Below are positions 16,421-25,245 of a stretch of 45,456 bases of DNA, piece by piece (the stretch's first letter is position 1; every line of letters begins with the position of its first letter). The notes beneath the pieces are model-generated. The model did not search any database. It worked only from the letters and a program-made list of their open reading frames with translations, and was not told the origin of the DNA. A program made the position numbers and the translations under genes. Source of the stretch: JBBKXP01 sp038251315 (GTDB lineage Bacteria > Pseudomonadota > Alphaproteobacteria > Rhodobacterales > Rhodobacteraceae). Location: the NCBI GenBank assembly GCA_038251315.1, contig JBBSBK010000017.1:1-45456 (forward strand), in the 5' to 3' direction.

Positions 16421-17251
16421 ATGTTGATGGATGTACAGGATTTCGGCGATCCGGTGATCAGAAAGATCGTCCGCCAGGAACGCACCAAAGCCGACAACCT
16501 CGATCTGTTCGGCGAACCGCCGCCTGCGGCGCTGATGACTCCTTACCTGCTGGACACTGACGGGCTCGCGAGATCGGCCAGGTTGCAACCGAAATATGTC
16601 AACCGGGCCCGCAATATCGAACGTTGCTGGAATCGGGTGCAACTCTATTTACCCGAACTGGTTAGCGGCAGCGAACCGCAGGACATACTTGAAATGTCGA
16701 CGGCGCATGGTGGGATGCTGGAGGTGTTGCGCCATTTCGGCCACAACGTGACCGGCAACGATTACGCCAACATGGCGAGCCGACGAAAAGGCCAGGAGAT
16801 GTCGCAGTTTCGGTCGCTGAACGACAAGACTTTCAGCCGGGAAGAAGACGACACTGGTCTGCCCATCGTTGGCGCCGACCGCCCCGACTGGCCCTATCGC
16901 CATATCGTCGAGTCTATCGAAATCCCGATGCGGATTTTCGACGCGGGCTGCGCACCCTATCCGCTGGATGACAAGAGTTTCGATGTAACCTTGTGCTTTC
17001 AGGCCATCGAACATTACTGCCACCCCACGGATTGGCTGCTTATCATCGATGAATTCTGCCGGATCAGCCGCAAATCGGTGTTCGTCATGTTGAACCGTCT
17101 AATTCCGCAGTTTCGCGAGATTCCCGATTACTTGGTCGCATTCGATGCCTTCCGGCTGGCGATGCGGTCGTATCGAAAGAACGGGTTTGTCTGCGTCAGC
17201 AGCCATGTTCACTGGGATCAGGCGTTGGGGTTCAAGCTGATGGCGGCATGA
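16421..17251 (+). CDS. SAM-dependent methyltransferase (Methyltransf_11-like)
   Basis: 276 residues from the ATG at 16421, chosen because AGGAA lies nine bases before it; the frame is open further up but upstream residues look non-coding. Motif I appears as DILEMSTAHGGMLEVL with a following acidic residue in GNDYAN. The later block YPLDDKSFDVTLCFQAIEHY is the typical SFD-xx-xxxx-xxEH motif of class I methyltransferases, followed by CHPTDWLLIIDEFCRISRK. No membrane segment. The substrate cannot be told; such proteins often modify sugars or small metabolites. It is convergent with recR, with only a six-base gap. Confidence 0.82.
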   Translation: MLMDVQDFGDPVIRKIVRQERTKADNLDLFGEPPPAALMTPYLLDTDGLARSARLQPKYVNRARNIERCWNRVQLYLPELVSGSEPQDILEMSTAHGGMLEVLRHFGHNVTGNDYANMASRRKGQEMSQFRSLNDKTFSREEDDTGLPIVGADRPDWPYRHIVESIEIPMRIFDAGCAPYPLDDKSFDVTLCFQAIEHYCHPTDWLLIIDEFCRISRKSVFVMLNRLIPQFREIPDYLVAFDAFRLAMRSYRKNGFVCVSSHVHWDQALGFKLMAA

Positions 17252-17257
17252 AACGTT

Positions 17258-17851
17258 CTAAAGCGCCCGGCGCGCCTTGAGCGCGGCGCTGATCGTGCCA
17301 TCGTCAAGGTAATCGAGTTCCCCGCCAATTGGTACACCTTGGGCCAGTGTCGTCACCGTCACGCCGTGCAGTTGGTCGGCGATATAATGCGCCGTCGTTT
17401 GTCCGTCAATGGTGGCCCCCAGTGCCAGAATCACCTCGGTCACGTTTTCCGCGCTGATCCGGTCGATCAGTTGCGGGATGCGCAATTCGTCCGGGCCGAT
17501 GGCATCCAGCGCTGACAGGGTGCCGCCCAGCACGTGATAGCGCCCCTTGAACACCTGCGACCGTTCCATCGCCCACAGATCAGCCACATCCTCGACCACG
17601 CAAATCTCGCCCGTGGCGCGTTTGTCGGCTGTGCAGATATCGCAGATATCCGTCGTGCCGATGTTGCCGCAGTTCAGGCATTCGCGTGCGGTGGTGCCAA
17701 CCCGGTGCAGGGCGTCGGCCAGCGGCAGCAGATGCAGTTTGCGTTTCTTGATCAGGTGCAGGACGGCGCGGCGGGCGGATCGCGGACCAAGACCGGGAAG
17801 TTTGGCCAGCAGGTCGATCAGCGTTTCGATATCCTTGGTGCCCTCGCTCAT
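17258..17851 (-). CDS. recR: Recombination protein RecR
   Basis: 197 residues, the normal length. RecR works with RecO and RecF to load RecA onto gapped DNA. Visible parts are the N-terminal helix-hairpin-helix (LAKLPGLGPRSARRAVLHL), the C4 zinc finger (CLNCGNIGTTDICDIC), and the Toprim domain starting at ICVVEDVADLWAMERS, with HVLGGTLSALDAIGPDEL. It is the last gene of dnaX-ybaB-recR, starting 9 bases after the ybaB stop, with a weak AGGCAA ribosome site, so translation is probably coupled. Confidence 0.97.
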   Translation of the reverse strand: MSEGTKDIETLIDLLAKLPGLGPRSARRAVLHLIKKRKLHLLPLADALHRVGTTARECLNCGNIGTTDICDICTADKRATGEICVVEDVADLWAMERSQVFKGRYHVLGGTLSALDAIGPDELRIPQLIDRISAENVTEVILALGATIDGQTTAHYIADQLHGVTVTTLAQGVPIGGELDYLDDGTISAALKARRAL

Positions 17852-17860
17852 GCAGGTTGC

Positions 17861-18205
17861 CTAGAACGGCAGTTTCATGTCGGCGGGCAGGCCCAGACTT
17901 TCGGTCAGTTTTGCCATTTCGGCCTGGGCGCGGTCGCTTGCCTTGCCTTGGGCATCCTTGATCGCGGCTAGGATCAGGTCTTCGACCACCTCTTTGTCGG
18001 ACCCGTTAAAGATCGAAGGGTCGATGTCGAGCGTTTTCAGCTCTCCCTTGGCGGTTGCGGTCGCCTTGACCAGCCCGGCACCTGATTGCCCTTCGACAAT
18101 GATGGTGTGCATGTCTTCTTGCAGTTGGGCCATCTTGCCCTGCATTTCCTGCGCGGTTTTCATCATCTTGGCCATATCGCCAAGACCACCGAGACTTTTG
18201 AGCAT
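17861..18205 (-). CDS. ybaB: YbaB/EbfC family nucleoid-associated protein
   Basis: 114 residues, family length. Small dimeric DNA-binding protein thought to help organise the nucleoid. MLKSLGGLGDMAKMMKTAQE, the MQGKMAQLQEDM coiled helix and GAGLVKATATAKGELKTLDI match YbaB. A strong AGGAGAA site precedes the ATG. It lies between dnaX and recR, the arrangement found across bacteria. Confidence 0.96.
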   Translation of the reverse strand: MLKSLGGLGDMAKMMKTAQEMQGKMAQLQEDMHTIIVEGQSGAGLVKATATAKGELKTLDIDPSIFNGSDKEVVEDLILAAIKDAQGKASDRAQAEMAKLTESLGLPADMKLPF

Positions 18206-18262
18206 GTGAATTCTCCTGTTGTGCAGTGTTCAGATACGATCCAACTGGCCTACCGACAAGGG

Positions 18263-19987
18263 TCAGGCGTCGTCGAACGGATCCCATTCTTCGTCGACTT
18301 CGGGCAACGCCTCGGCTTCTGCCTTGTGGGTCAGGGCGGCGGCGCTGCGGATCGCGACGATCTTTGATTTCGGGAATGTGGTCAGCACGGCCAGCACCAG
18401 GGGATGCGTGCGGGCGGCGTCGTGTTCGGCCATGCGCTGCGCATTCTCGACCTCGTAGAGCGTCTTGCCGCCGCCGTCGTTGACGACGCTGATCGCCCAG
18501 CGGTTGCCGGTCCAGGCTTGCAGGCGTGACCCAAGGCGCTGGGCAATGTCGGGGGCGGCCTCATCGGTCAGTTCGACCTCGATCCGCCCCGGTTGATAGC
18601 GGGCCAGCCGCAGGGTGCGTTCGACGTCATAGAGCAGTTTGCCGTCGCGGTGGGCGCGGATCAGGTCGACGACATCGTCGAACCGGGCGAACCGGGCCAG
18701 CGCGTCGATGGCCAGATCGGTCACAGGCTGTGCGCCGCCCGATACCGGGGGCGCAGCGGCGTGGGACGTGGTGGTGCCCGACCGCTGCGCAGGCCTGATA
18801 CCGCCGCCGGTCGGCGCAGGCGGCGTTGCAGACTGCAGCTTGCGGATCAGGTCGTCGGGCGTTGGCAGGTCGGCCACATGGGTCAGCCGGATCACCGCCA
18901 TCTCGGCGGCCATCATGGCGTTCGGCGCAATCGCGACCTCTTCCAGCGATTTCAGCAGCATCTGCCACATCCGGGTCAGCACGCGCATTGGCAGGTCGGC
19001 GGCCATCCGTTGGCCACGGGCGCGTTCATCGGGGCTTATCGTGGGGTCCTCGTTTGCGTCGGGCGTGATCTTGATGACGCTGATCCAGTGGGTGATTTCA
19101 GCCAGATCGCGCAGCACGGCCAGCGGGTCGGCCCCGTCGGCGTATTGGCCCGAAAGTTCGGTCAGAGCCGCTGCCGCCTGCCCCCGCAGGATCATGTCGA
19201 ACAGGTCGAGCACGCGGCCGCGGTCGGCCAGCCCCAGCATGGCGCGGACCTGATCGGCCGATGTTTCGCCTGCGCCGTGGCTGATCGCCTGATCCAGCAG
19301 CGATGTGGCATCGCGCGCCGATCCTTCGGCGGCGCGGGTGATCAGCGCCAGCGCGTCGTCGCTGATCTGCGCGTTTTCGCCCGCCGCGATCTTTTGCAGC
19401 AGGGCGATCATCACCTCGGGTTCGATCCGGCGCAGGTCGAACCGCTGGCAGCGCGACAGCACCGTCACCGGCACCTTGCGGATCTCGGTGGTGGCAAAGA
19501 TGAATTTGACGTGGGCGGGGGGTTCTTCGAGGGTTTTCAGCAGGGCGTTGAAGGCCCCGGTCGACAGCATGTGAACTTCGTCGATGATATAGACTTTGTA
19601 GCGGGCGCTGGCGGCCCGGTAATGCACCGAGTCGATGATTTCGCGGATGTTGGCGACGCCGGTGTTGCTGGCTGCGTCCATCTCCATCACATCGACGTGC
19701 CGCCCTTGCATGATGGCGACGCAGTGTTCGCAAACGCCGCAGGGGTTGGTCGTCGGGCCGCCTTTACCATCCGCGCCGATGCAGTTCATCCCCTTGGCGA
19801 TGATCCGCGCCGTCGTCGTCTTGCCGGTGCCACGGATGCCCGTCATCATGAAGGCCTGCGCGATCCGGTCGGCGGCAAAGGCGTTTTTCAAGGTGCGCAC
19901 CATCGCATCCTGCCCGACCAGATCGGCGAATGTCTCGGGCCGGTATTTGCGGGCAAGAACGCGGTAGGCGGGGGCGGTTTCGGTCAT
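18263..19987 (-). CDS. dnaX: DNA polymerase III subunit gamma/tau
   Basis: 574 residues. The clamp-loader ATPase subunit loads the sliding clamp and links the polymerases at the fork. Start at 19987 because MTETAPAYRVLARKYRPETF is the standard N-terminus. Walker A is TGIRGTGKTTTARIIAKG. The zinc module is CIGADGKGGPTTNPCGVCEHC in outline. Walker B is YIIDEVHMLS. Sensor 1 and the SRC motif are FIFATTEIRKVPVTVLSRCQ. The C-terminal tau-like part is short and ends in an acidic tail (LPEVDEEWDPFDDA). No poly-A slippery site for a programmed frameshift is obvious. First gene of dnaX-ybaB-recR. The upstream ribosome site is weak. Confidence 0.97.
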   Translation of the reverse strand: MTETAPAYRVLARKYRPETFADLVGQDAMVRTLKNAFAADRIAQAFMMTGIRGTGKTTTARIIAKGMNCIGADGKGGPTTNPCGVCEHCVAIMQGRHVDVMEMDAASNTGVANIREIIDSVHYRAASARYKVYIIDEVHMLSTGAFNALLKTLEEPPAHVKFIFATTEIRKVPVTVLSRCQRFDLRRIEPEVMIALLQKIAAGENAQISDDALALITRAAEGSARDATSLLDQAISHGAGETSADQVRAMLGLADRGRVLDLFDMILRGQAAAALTELSGQYADGADPLAVLRDLAEITHWISVIKITPDANEDPTISPDERARGQRMAADLPMRVLTRMWQMLLKSLEEVAIAPNAMMAAEMAVIRLTHVADLPTPDDLIRKLQSATPPAPTGGGIRPAQRSGTTTSHAAAPPVSGGAQPVTDLAIDALARFARFDDVVDLIRAHRDGKLLYDVERTLRLARYQPGRIEVELTDEAAPDIAQRLGSRLQAWTGNRWAISVVNDGGGKTLYEVENAQRMAEHDAARTHPLVLAVLTTFPKSKIVAIRSAAALTHKAEAEALPEVDEEWDPFDDA

Positions 19988-20050
19988 GAGTTTTCCGGGA
20001 TTCGGGGCATGGTGCAGACTAGGCCGATGGCGGGCCAAGGTCCACCGCGG

Positions 20051-20413
20051 TCAAAGCAGCCACAGCAAACCGCCCGTCGCCAGCGCACCGGCGGCGAACA
20101 GGCTGGCGACCATCACCATCGTGCGATGCCCCAGCGGTTTGGCGCGATGCTGGTTCAGCCGCTCGAATGTCCGCCTGCTTTGGCGTTGCGCCGCCCAAAA
20201 GATAAGCAACGCAAGGACGATGAAAATACTCGCCGCCCCCTTGGCCAGCCACGTGGGTTCGGTTTTGCCGAATATGGCCTTGAGCGCGATGGCGACGCCG
20301 ATTGCCGCCGCCCCCGTCCGCATCCATCCGGCAAAAGTGCGTTCGTTGGCCAGAACCGTGCGATCCTCGGCCCAATCGGTGCGGTCTTCGGCAAGGTCGT
20401 TGGAGTCAGTCAT
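20051..20413 (-). CDS. DUF202 family inner-membrane protein
   Basis: 120 residues, DUF202/YidH type, function unknown. The N-terminal acidic stretch leads into the family signature RTVLANERTFAGWMRTGAAA. Three hydrophobic segments follow: GAAAIGVAIALKAIF, AASIFIVLALLIFWAA and MVMVASLFAAGALATGGLLWL. Start at ATG 20413; the frame runs on upstream only as a shadow of the neighbouring genes. It reads the same way as dnaX 63 bases downstream, so co-transcription is possible. A divergent gene begins 51 bases away. Confidence 0.86.
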   Translation of the reverse strand: MTDSNDLAEDRTDWAEDRTVLANERTFAGWMRTGAAAIGVAIALKAIFGKTEPTWLAKGAASIFIVLALLIFWAAQRQSRRTFERLNQHRAKPLGHRTMVMVASLFAAGALATGGLLWLL

Positions 20414-20464
20414 GAAACATGGAAAGCGTGGCGCGGCCACCTTGGCAATATGACAGGACATATG

Positions 20465-20998
20465 ATGCCAGAATTTGTGATCCATGCGCTGTCGGTTGGT
20501 GGCGGCACACTGGCGATTTCGCCGATGCCGGGGCGGACCGGGGCTTATGCGACCGACCGCGATTGCCTGCTGGCGTGGCGTCCGGTGATGGTTGTCAGCA
20601 TGACGCCTCTGGCCGAACTGGCCCGCAAGGACGCGGCGGGCCTGATGGGCGATCTGGCGGCGGCAGGTATTGCGTGGCGGCATGTGCCGGTCGAGGATTT
20701 CGGTGTGCCTGATGCCGCGATCAACGCCTCCTGGCCTGTCATCGAGTCCGAAACGGTGGCGACATTGGCGCATGGCGACCGGGTGCTGGTCCATTGCCAC
20801 GGCGGTTGCGGGCGGTCGGGTATGGCGGCACTGCGCCTGATGATCGCCGCGGGTGAGCGGGCTGACGCCGCCTTGATCCGGCTGCGATCGGTGCGTCCTT
20901 GTGCTATTGAAACGGCAGCACAGATGGCTTGGGCAAAGGGGCGGACACGATTTTCGCCGCATGGCCTTGGCGGGGAAGGTGGGCGATGTGGAGAGTGA
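20465..20998 (+). CDS. Tyrosine/dual-specificity phosphatase-like protein
   Basis: 177 residues. The phosphatase P-loop HC-x5-R is intact: H110-C111-HGGCG-R117-SG, giving a cysteine nucleophile and phosphate-binding arginine. Asp78 or Asp83 (VEDFGVPD) is a candidate general acid. ISPMPGRTGAYATDRDCL upstream resembles the N-terminus of bacterial DSP-like proteins. Of three in-frame ATGs (20450, 20462, 20465), the last has AGGA six bases before it. The end overlaps the next gene by 11 bases, showing translational coupling. The substrate is not known; phosphoprotein, phosphoinositide or nucleotide substrates are all possible. Confidence 0.85.
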   Translation: MPEFVIHALSVGGGTLAISPMPGRTGAYATDRDCLLAWRPVMVVSMTPLAELARKDAAGLMGDLAAAGIAWRHVPVEDFGVPDAAINASWPVIESETVATLAHGDRVLVHCHGGCGRSGMAALRLMIAAGERADAALIRLRSVRPCAIETAAQMAWAKGRTRFSPHGLGGEGGRCGE

Positions 20999-21719
20999 CC
21001 TGCCGATTGCGCTGTTCCAGTCTGATTTGCATCCGGCGACGCTGACCTTCGACACTTCTGGATTTTTGGACGGATCGGTTACGGCGGCAATGGTGGCGTC
21101 GGTGTTGCGCGATCTGCACGCGCCTGCCGCGATCCGGGCGTTGCGCGTTGTTTTGCCGGATCGAACTGACGTCGCCCCATTGGTTGCCACCGGCTTTACC
21201 GTCACACGAAGGACGCGGCTGATATGCTATGATCTGACCTTGCCCGACCATCCTGCAATGGCAACGGATATGCCCGACGGGATGGCGGGTGAATGGGTGC
21301 CGCGAAGTGGACGGGCCGATTGGGCAGGCTGGTTTGCGGCACATTGGGCGCACTACAAAGGGCTGCACTGCGACAACCCGTCCTGCAATCTGGGGTTCGT
21401 TGGTCGCGCGGTGGTCTTTGGTGGCGTCGATCTGGTTGAAGGGTTGTTCGTGCGCGACGCGGCCGGCACATTGCGCGGCTTTGCCAGTCTGCGCACCGAT
21501 CAGCGGATCGGGTGGGTTGGCGGTAATGCTGACTTTGCGGCGTGTTTGCTGGCGACCGCGCTGCGCCGAGCGGCGGCGAACGGCTGGGCGCGCGCCACGG
21601 TCGAGGTGGACGACGACGACACGGCCCTGTGGGGCGCGGCACAGGTGACGGCGCGCGACATCGTCGCCACATTTCTGACATGGACGTGGGACCGCCCCGC
21701 CGTCGAAAAATCGCTCTAA
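20988..21719 (+). CDS. Acetyltransferase-like hypothetical protein
   Basis: 243 residues from the GTG at 20988, picked because GGGGAAGG ends eight bases before it; this start lies inside the end of the phosphatase gene. The layout resembles GNAT proteins: RALRVVLPDRTDVAPLVATG, YDLTLPDHP, a central LGFVGRAVVFGGVDLVEGLF strand pair, GTLRGFASLRTDQRIGWVGG, then ACLLATALRRAAANGW and a final beta strand ATVEVDDDDT. A clear acetyl-CoA Q/R-x-x-G-x-G/A loop is not evident, so the assignment is tentative. Coupling to the phosphatase suggests a shared but unknown task. Confidence 0.75.
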   Translation: MESDLPIALFQSDLHPATLTFDTSGFLDGSVTAAMVASVLRDLHAPAAIRALRVVLPDRTDVAPLVATGFTVTRRTRLICYDLTLPDHPAMATDMPDGMAGEWVPRSGRADWAGWFAAHWAHYKGLHCDNPSCNLGFVGRAVVFGGVDLVEGLFVRDAAGTLRGFASLRTDQRIGWVGGNADFAACLLATALRRAAANGWARATVEVDDDDTALWGAAQVTARDIVATFLTWTWDRPAVEKSL

Positions 21720-21723
21720 CCCG

Positions 21724-22227
21724 TCAGGACAGCGGGCAATCCCGCACTTTGAGGGTCAAAGCAATGCGATCCTGCTGGTCGAATCCCAACCCGGACACGT
21801 TCAGCGACAGGCTCTGCGCCGTGATGGTCAGAGCGTTGGATTTCAGTGGCAGAGTGGTGTCGTCAAGGTCGATGGCGGCATCGGTTATCAGCACGCATTC
21901 GGTTGGAAACCGCAGGATGTAGCCGTTGAATTTGGCGATGGCAAAGGCAGAAGGTTCGGCGGTTTCATAGCTGAACACGACGCGGTTGGCGCTGACGTCG
22001 ATCAGCACTGGCACCACGTCGATCCCGATCAATCCTTCCGGTTGCATGCCGAACTCGGGGCCGTCGGCAACCACGCCGATATAATCGCGGCTGGTCAGAT
22101 AGGGGGTGGCGGGATCATCATAGGTGCTGACGTTGAAAATGACCTTGCGGCCCATCAGGCCGGTATCGTCGGCATGCGCGGGCATGGCCGCGATGAGCAA
22201 CGTCGCAAGGCCCAGCCATTGCAGCAC
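21724..22227 (-). CDS. Hypothetical secreted protein downstream of accA
   Basis: About 167 residues. I start it at the GTG at 22227, because VLQWLGLATLLIAAMPAHA is a convincing signal peptide with an A-x-A cleavage site. The mature part (DDTGLMGRKVIFNVSTYDDP, then DYIGVVADGPEFGM, then CPLS at the end) is beta-rich with two or three cysteines, and I do not recognise the family. The start lies five bases inside the region of the accA stop, so the two are co-translated. No functional link with fatty-acid synthesis can be claimed. Confidence 0.7.
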   Translation of the reverse strand: MLQWLGLATLLIAAMPAHADDTGLMGRKVIFNVSTYDDPATPYLTSRDYIGVVADGPEFGMQPEGLIGIDVVPVLIDVSANRVVFSYETAEPSAFAIAKFNGYILRFPTECVLITDAAIDLDDTTLPLKSNALTITAQSLSLNVSGLGFDQQDRIALTLKVRDCPLS

Positions 22228-22228
22228 C

Positions 22229-23191
22229 TCAGGCGGCCAGACCCTTGGACCCCAGTCCAAGATATTTCTGCCGCCGGTCGTTGCGCAGGTCTTTGCCGGA
22301 TTTGCCGCTGAGGTCCTGCAACATCGACGTGATCGCCTCGCGCACGGCATGGAAGGTTGCCGCAGGGTCGCGGTGGGCGCCGCCGACGGGTTCCTTGATG
22401 ATAAGATCGCAAACCCCCAAATCGCGCAGGTTTGGGGCAGTCAGGCGCAGGGCCTCGGCGGCTTCGCGCATCTTTTCGGCGTCTTTCCACAGGATCGACG
22501 CGCAGCCTTCGGGGCTGATGACCGAATAGATGGAATGCTCCAGCATCGCCACCCGGTTGGCCGTGGCGAATGCGACGGCACCACCCGATCCACCCTCGCC
22601 GATGATGATGCTGATCAGCGGCACCTTGATCGCCAGACACATCTCGGTTGACCGCGCGATGGCCTCGGATTGGCCGCGTTCTTCGGCCCCTTTGCCGGGA
22701 TAGGCGCCGGGGGTATCGACCAGCGTGATGACGGGCAGGCCGAACCGGTCGGCAAGGTCCATCAGGCGGATCGCCTTGCGATAGCCTTCGGGGCGGGCCA
22801 TGCCAAAATTATGTTCGATGCGCGATTTGGTGTCGTTGCCCTTTTCGTGCCCGATGACCATGACGGGCAACCCGTCGAACCGGGCCAGACCGCCCATGAT
22901 GGCGTGATCGTCGGCAAAGTTCCGGTCCCCTGCCAGCGGCGTATATTCGGTGAACAGGGCGGCGATGTAATCCTTGCAATGGGGCCGGTCCGGGTGGCGG
23001 GCGACCTGACATTTGCGCCAAGGCGTCAGATCGGCATAGAGCGCCTTGATCATGTCTGCGGCCTTTTTGTCCAGCGCCTTGGCCTCTTTTTCAACGTCCA
23101 TGCCGGTGGTGCCACGAGCCAGGGCGCGCAGCTCTTCAGCCTTGCCTTCGATTTCGGCCAGCGGTTTTTCGAATTCGAGGTAGTTGGTCAT
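22229..23191 (-). CDS. accA: Acetyl-CoA carboxylase carboxyltransferase subunit alpha
   Basis: 320 residues, standard for AccA. With AccD it transfers the carboxyl from biotin to acetyl-CoA, making malonyl-CoA, the first step of fatty-acid synthesis. MTNYLEFEKPLAEIEGKAEE is the typical start, and AGGAGG lies just before the ATG at 23191. Other landmarks are CQVARHPDRPHCKDYI, FGLPVITLVDTPGAYPGKGA, EERGQSEAIARSTEMC and IGEGGSGGAVAFATANRVAM (oxyanion-hole glycines), then SVISPEGCASILWKD. A small secreted protein gene follows in the same transcript. Confidence 0.97.
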   Translation of the reverse strand: MTNYLEFEKPLAEIEGKAEELRALARGTTGMDVEKEAKALDKKAADMIKALYADLTPWRKCQVARHPDRPHCKDYIAALFTEYTPLAGDRNFADDHAIMGGLARFDGLPVMVIGHEKGNDTKSRIEHNFGMARPEGYRKAIRLMDLADRFGLPVITLVDTPGAYPGKGAEERGQSEAIARSTEMCLAIKVPLISIIIGEGGSGGAVAFATANRVAMLEHSIYSVISPEGCASILWKDAEKMREAAEALRLTAPNLRDLGVCDLIIKEPVGGAHRDPAATFHAVREAITSMLQDLSGKSGKDLRNDRRQKYLGLGSKGLAA

Positions 23192-23299
23192 GCACGCCTC
23201 CTGCGGATGCGGTCGATATAAGGCCGCGGCGGGGGGCAATGCAACGCGGCCCGCACAAACCTGCGATTGCGATGACGCGCTGGCGCGACTTGGGAAGTG

Positions 23300-23716
23300 T
23301 CAGATGGCGCGGGCCCGGTTGTTGCGCGCACCATGTTCCAGTTCGATCAGGCCCAGCGCCTCCATTACGGGCATGACATAGTTGGCGAAACGCCCACGGT
23401 AGCCTTTGCGCAGTCCGTAATAACCGCCGACAGGGTTGCCGGGGTCGCGGGCCCAGTGTTCGATGCTTCCCTCGGGCGTTGGTTTGCCTTCGTCGGCGTT
23501 GCCCAGCGGCATCCAGTCGCCGTGCGCCCGCAGCATCGCATGGCAGTCTTCGATGGCGCGCAGGGCATAGGTCAGTTGCGTACTGCCCACCTGCACCACG
23601 ATTTTCGGCGGCGTCGCGTCGGGGTCGCGCCAGACCAGAAAATCAGACCCAAGCGGCGGCGTCTTCAATTGCCAAGGGTCGACTTTGGTGCCGGTTCCGT
23701 AGGTGACGCCAGTCAT
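23300..23716 (-). CDS. Conserved hypothetical protein (138 aa)
   Basis: 138 residues with a good AAAGGA site before the ATG. No signal peptide or membrane segment. Tryptophan- and glycine-rich blocks (VDPWQLKTPPLGSDFLVWRD, GDWMPLGNADEGKPTPEGS, GGYYGLRKGYRGRFANYV) look conserved rather than random, and codon use fits a real gene. I have seen similar short proteins in roseobacters but cannot name a domain with certainty. Single gene, divergent from the transaminase gene. Function unknown. Confidence 0.75.
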   Translation of the reverse strand: MTGVTYGTGTKVDPWQLKTPPLGSDFLVWRDPDATPPKIVVQVGSTQLTYALRAIEDCHAMLRAHGDWMPLGNADEGKPTPEGSIEHWARDPGNPVGGYYGLRKGYRGRFANYVMPVMEALGLIELEHGARNNRARAI

Positions 23717-23842
23717 GGTGAAAATCCTTTGCCGGTCACACCGCTGGTATCACATTTTGCGTTGGCGGTCATGGGGTCTTGACGGGCGGTTTGCGCTGAC
23801 CCAAGACCTGACAGACCGTCCGTCCAATAAGGAGATCGCGCC

Positions 23843-24703
23843 ATGCGCACCGTCTATCTGAATGGCGACTACCTGCCCGAGGCCGAGGCAAAGGTCAGCA
23901 TCTTTGACCGCGGTTTCCTGATGGCCGATGGCGTGTATGAGGTGACCAGCGTGCTGGGCGGCAAGCTGATCGACTTTGACGGACACGCCGCGCGTCTGGA
24001 ACGGTCGCTGTCCGAACTGGATATGGCAAGCCCGATCGGCACCGACGATCTGCTGGCCGTCCACCGTGAGCTAGTCCGCCTGAACGATATCACCGACGGG
24101 ATGATCTACCTGCAAATCACCCGTGGGTCGCCCGGCGACCGCGATTTCGTCTTTCCCGATCCGGCCACGACCCCGTCGACCATCGTGCTGTTTACCCAAA
24201 GCAAACCGGGGATGGACGACAATCCGCTGGCGCAAAAGGGGATGAAGGTCATCACCATCGACGATGCCCGCTGGGCGAGGCGCGATATCAAGACGGTGCA
24301 GTTGCTCTATCCGTCGATGGGCAAGATGATGGCGAAAAAGGCCGGGGCCGACGATGCCTGGATGGTCGAGGATGGGCATGTCACCGAAGGCACGTCCAAC
24401 AACGCCTATATCGTCAAGGGCAGCACGATCATCACCCGGCATCTGGGCCATGAAATCCTGCACGGTATCACCCGCGCCGCCGTCCTGCGGTACGCCGCCG
24501 AAGCGCAGATGCAGGTCGAAGAACGCAGCTTTACCGTGGCCGAGGCGCTGGCGGCGGACGAGGCATTCATCACCTCCGCCAGCATGTTCGTCATGCCGGT
24601 GGTGCAGATCGACGACACGGCTGTCGGTAGTGGCAAGGTCGGCCCGGTGGCGACACGACTGCGCGAGATTTACCTTGAGGAAAGCCGCAGGGCGGCGGTT
24701 TAG
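23843..24703 (+). CDS. dat: D-amino-acid transaminase (class IV PLP aminotransferase)
   Basis: 286 residues, close to the 280-290 of the family. It interconverts D-alanine and D-glutamate with their 2-oxo acids, feeding peptidoglycan or D-amino-acid catabolism. MRTVYLNGDYLPEAEAKVSI and FDRGFLMADGVYEV form the small domain. DIKTVQLLYPSMGKMMAKKA contains the PLP lysine (in DIK). VTEGTSNNAYIVKG binds the cofactor phosphate. HEILHGITRAAVL and TSASMFVMPVVQ complete the pattern. DIK plus TEGTSNN favours D-amino-acid over branched-chain activity, though not decisively. A strong AAGGAG site precedes the ATG. Confidence 0.92.
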   Translation: MRTVYLNGDYLPEAEAKVSIFDRGFLMADGVYEVTSVLGGKLIDFDGHAARLERSLSELDMASPIGTDDLLAVHRELVRLNDITDGMIYLQITRGSPGDRDFVFPDPATTPSTIVLFTQSKPGMDDNPLAQKGMKVITIDDARWARRDIKTVQLLYPSMGKMMAKKAGADDAWMVEDGHVTEGTSNNAYIVKGSTIITRHLGHEILHGITRAAVLRYAAEAQMQVEERSFTVAEALAADEAFITSASMFVMPVVQIDDTAVGSGKVGPVATRLREIYLEESRRAAV

Positions 24704-24705
24704 CG

Positions 24706-25245
24706 TCAGTCCTGCGCCTGCCAAAGACCCGGAAAGGTCCGCACGATTCCATAATCGTCGACCACGAATTCGCCTGCGTAATCAAAGTCGGGTGCGGCGT
24801 AATCATACGTCGTCTCGCCGGTGCGATGGAACGACATGCGCAGCGGTTTCAACTGCCAGTCGTCGGGGTCAAGCCACGCCGAAGTCAGATCGGCATTGCT
24901 GCCCACTGGCAGGTCAAGACGGCGGATCATCAGCGTCTTGGTCGCCGGGGTCAGCCCCATGTCGATATCGCGCACGGTCGGGCCGATGTCGGTGGCGACG
25001 CCGTTCAGCGTCCAGATCCGGTTTGCGTCCCGCTCTACCACGTGGCTCTGATTTCCGATGTCGATCCGCGCCCGCTGCGTCGCCCCCGATTGGGTGGCGC
25101 GGATGCGGTAGTGCATGGTTTCTGCGCCTTCAGCCGCCAGCGACCCTTCGATCAGCAGGTCGTCGCCGGTTTCGGCAAACCGGCAGGCGTTGTTGCCGGG
25201 GCGGTCAAGCCGCACCCAAAGGACCGCGCGGGCACCGGCGATCAT
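24706..25245 (-). CDS. Putative glycolipid-binding protein (DUF1089/PF06475)
   Basis: 179 residues. The start matches the family: AVLWVRLDRPGNNACRFAET, then YRIRATQSGATQRARIDIGN and the C-terminal DYGIVRTFPGLW. These proteins form a half beta-barrel and are called glycolipid-binding from their fold; a physiological ligand is not established. The ATG overlaps the stop of the DUF1244 gene (ATGA), so it is the third gene of the N-formylglutamate amidohydrolase operon. It ends two bases from the convergent transaminase gene. Confidence 0.85.
   Translation of the reverse strand: MIAGARAVLWVRLDRPGNNACRFAETGDDLLIEGSLAAEGAETMHYRIRATQSGATQRARIDIGNQSHVVERDANRIWTLNGVATDIGPTVRDIDMGLTPATKTLMIRRLDLPVGSNADLTSAWLDPDDWQLKPLRMSFHRTGETTYDYAAPDFDYAGEFVVDDYGIVRTFPGLWQAQD

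Noticed and set aside
18593..20464. Long plus-strand open frame running into the phosphatase gene
   Set aside because: It is antisense to dnaX and rich in G/R/H/Q typical of high-GC shadows. The real phosphatase begins near 20465.
20414..21205. Minus-strand extension of the DUF202 gene
   Set aside because: It is antisense to the phosphatase and acetyltransferase-like genes. The DUF202 start at 20413 gives the family length.
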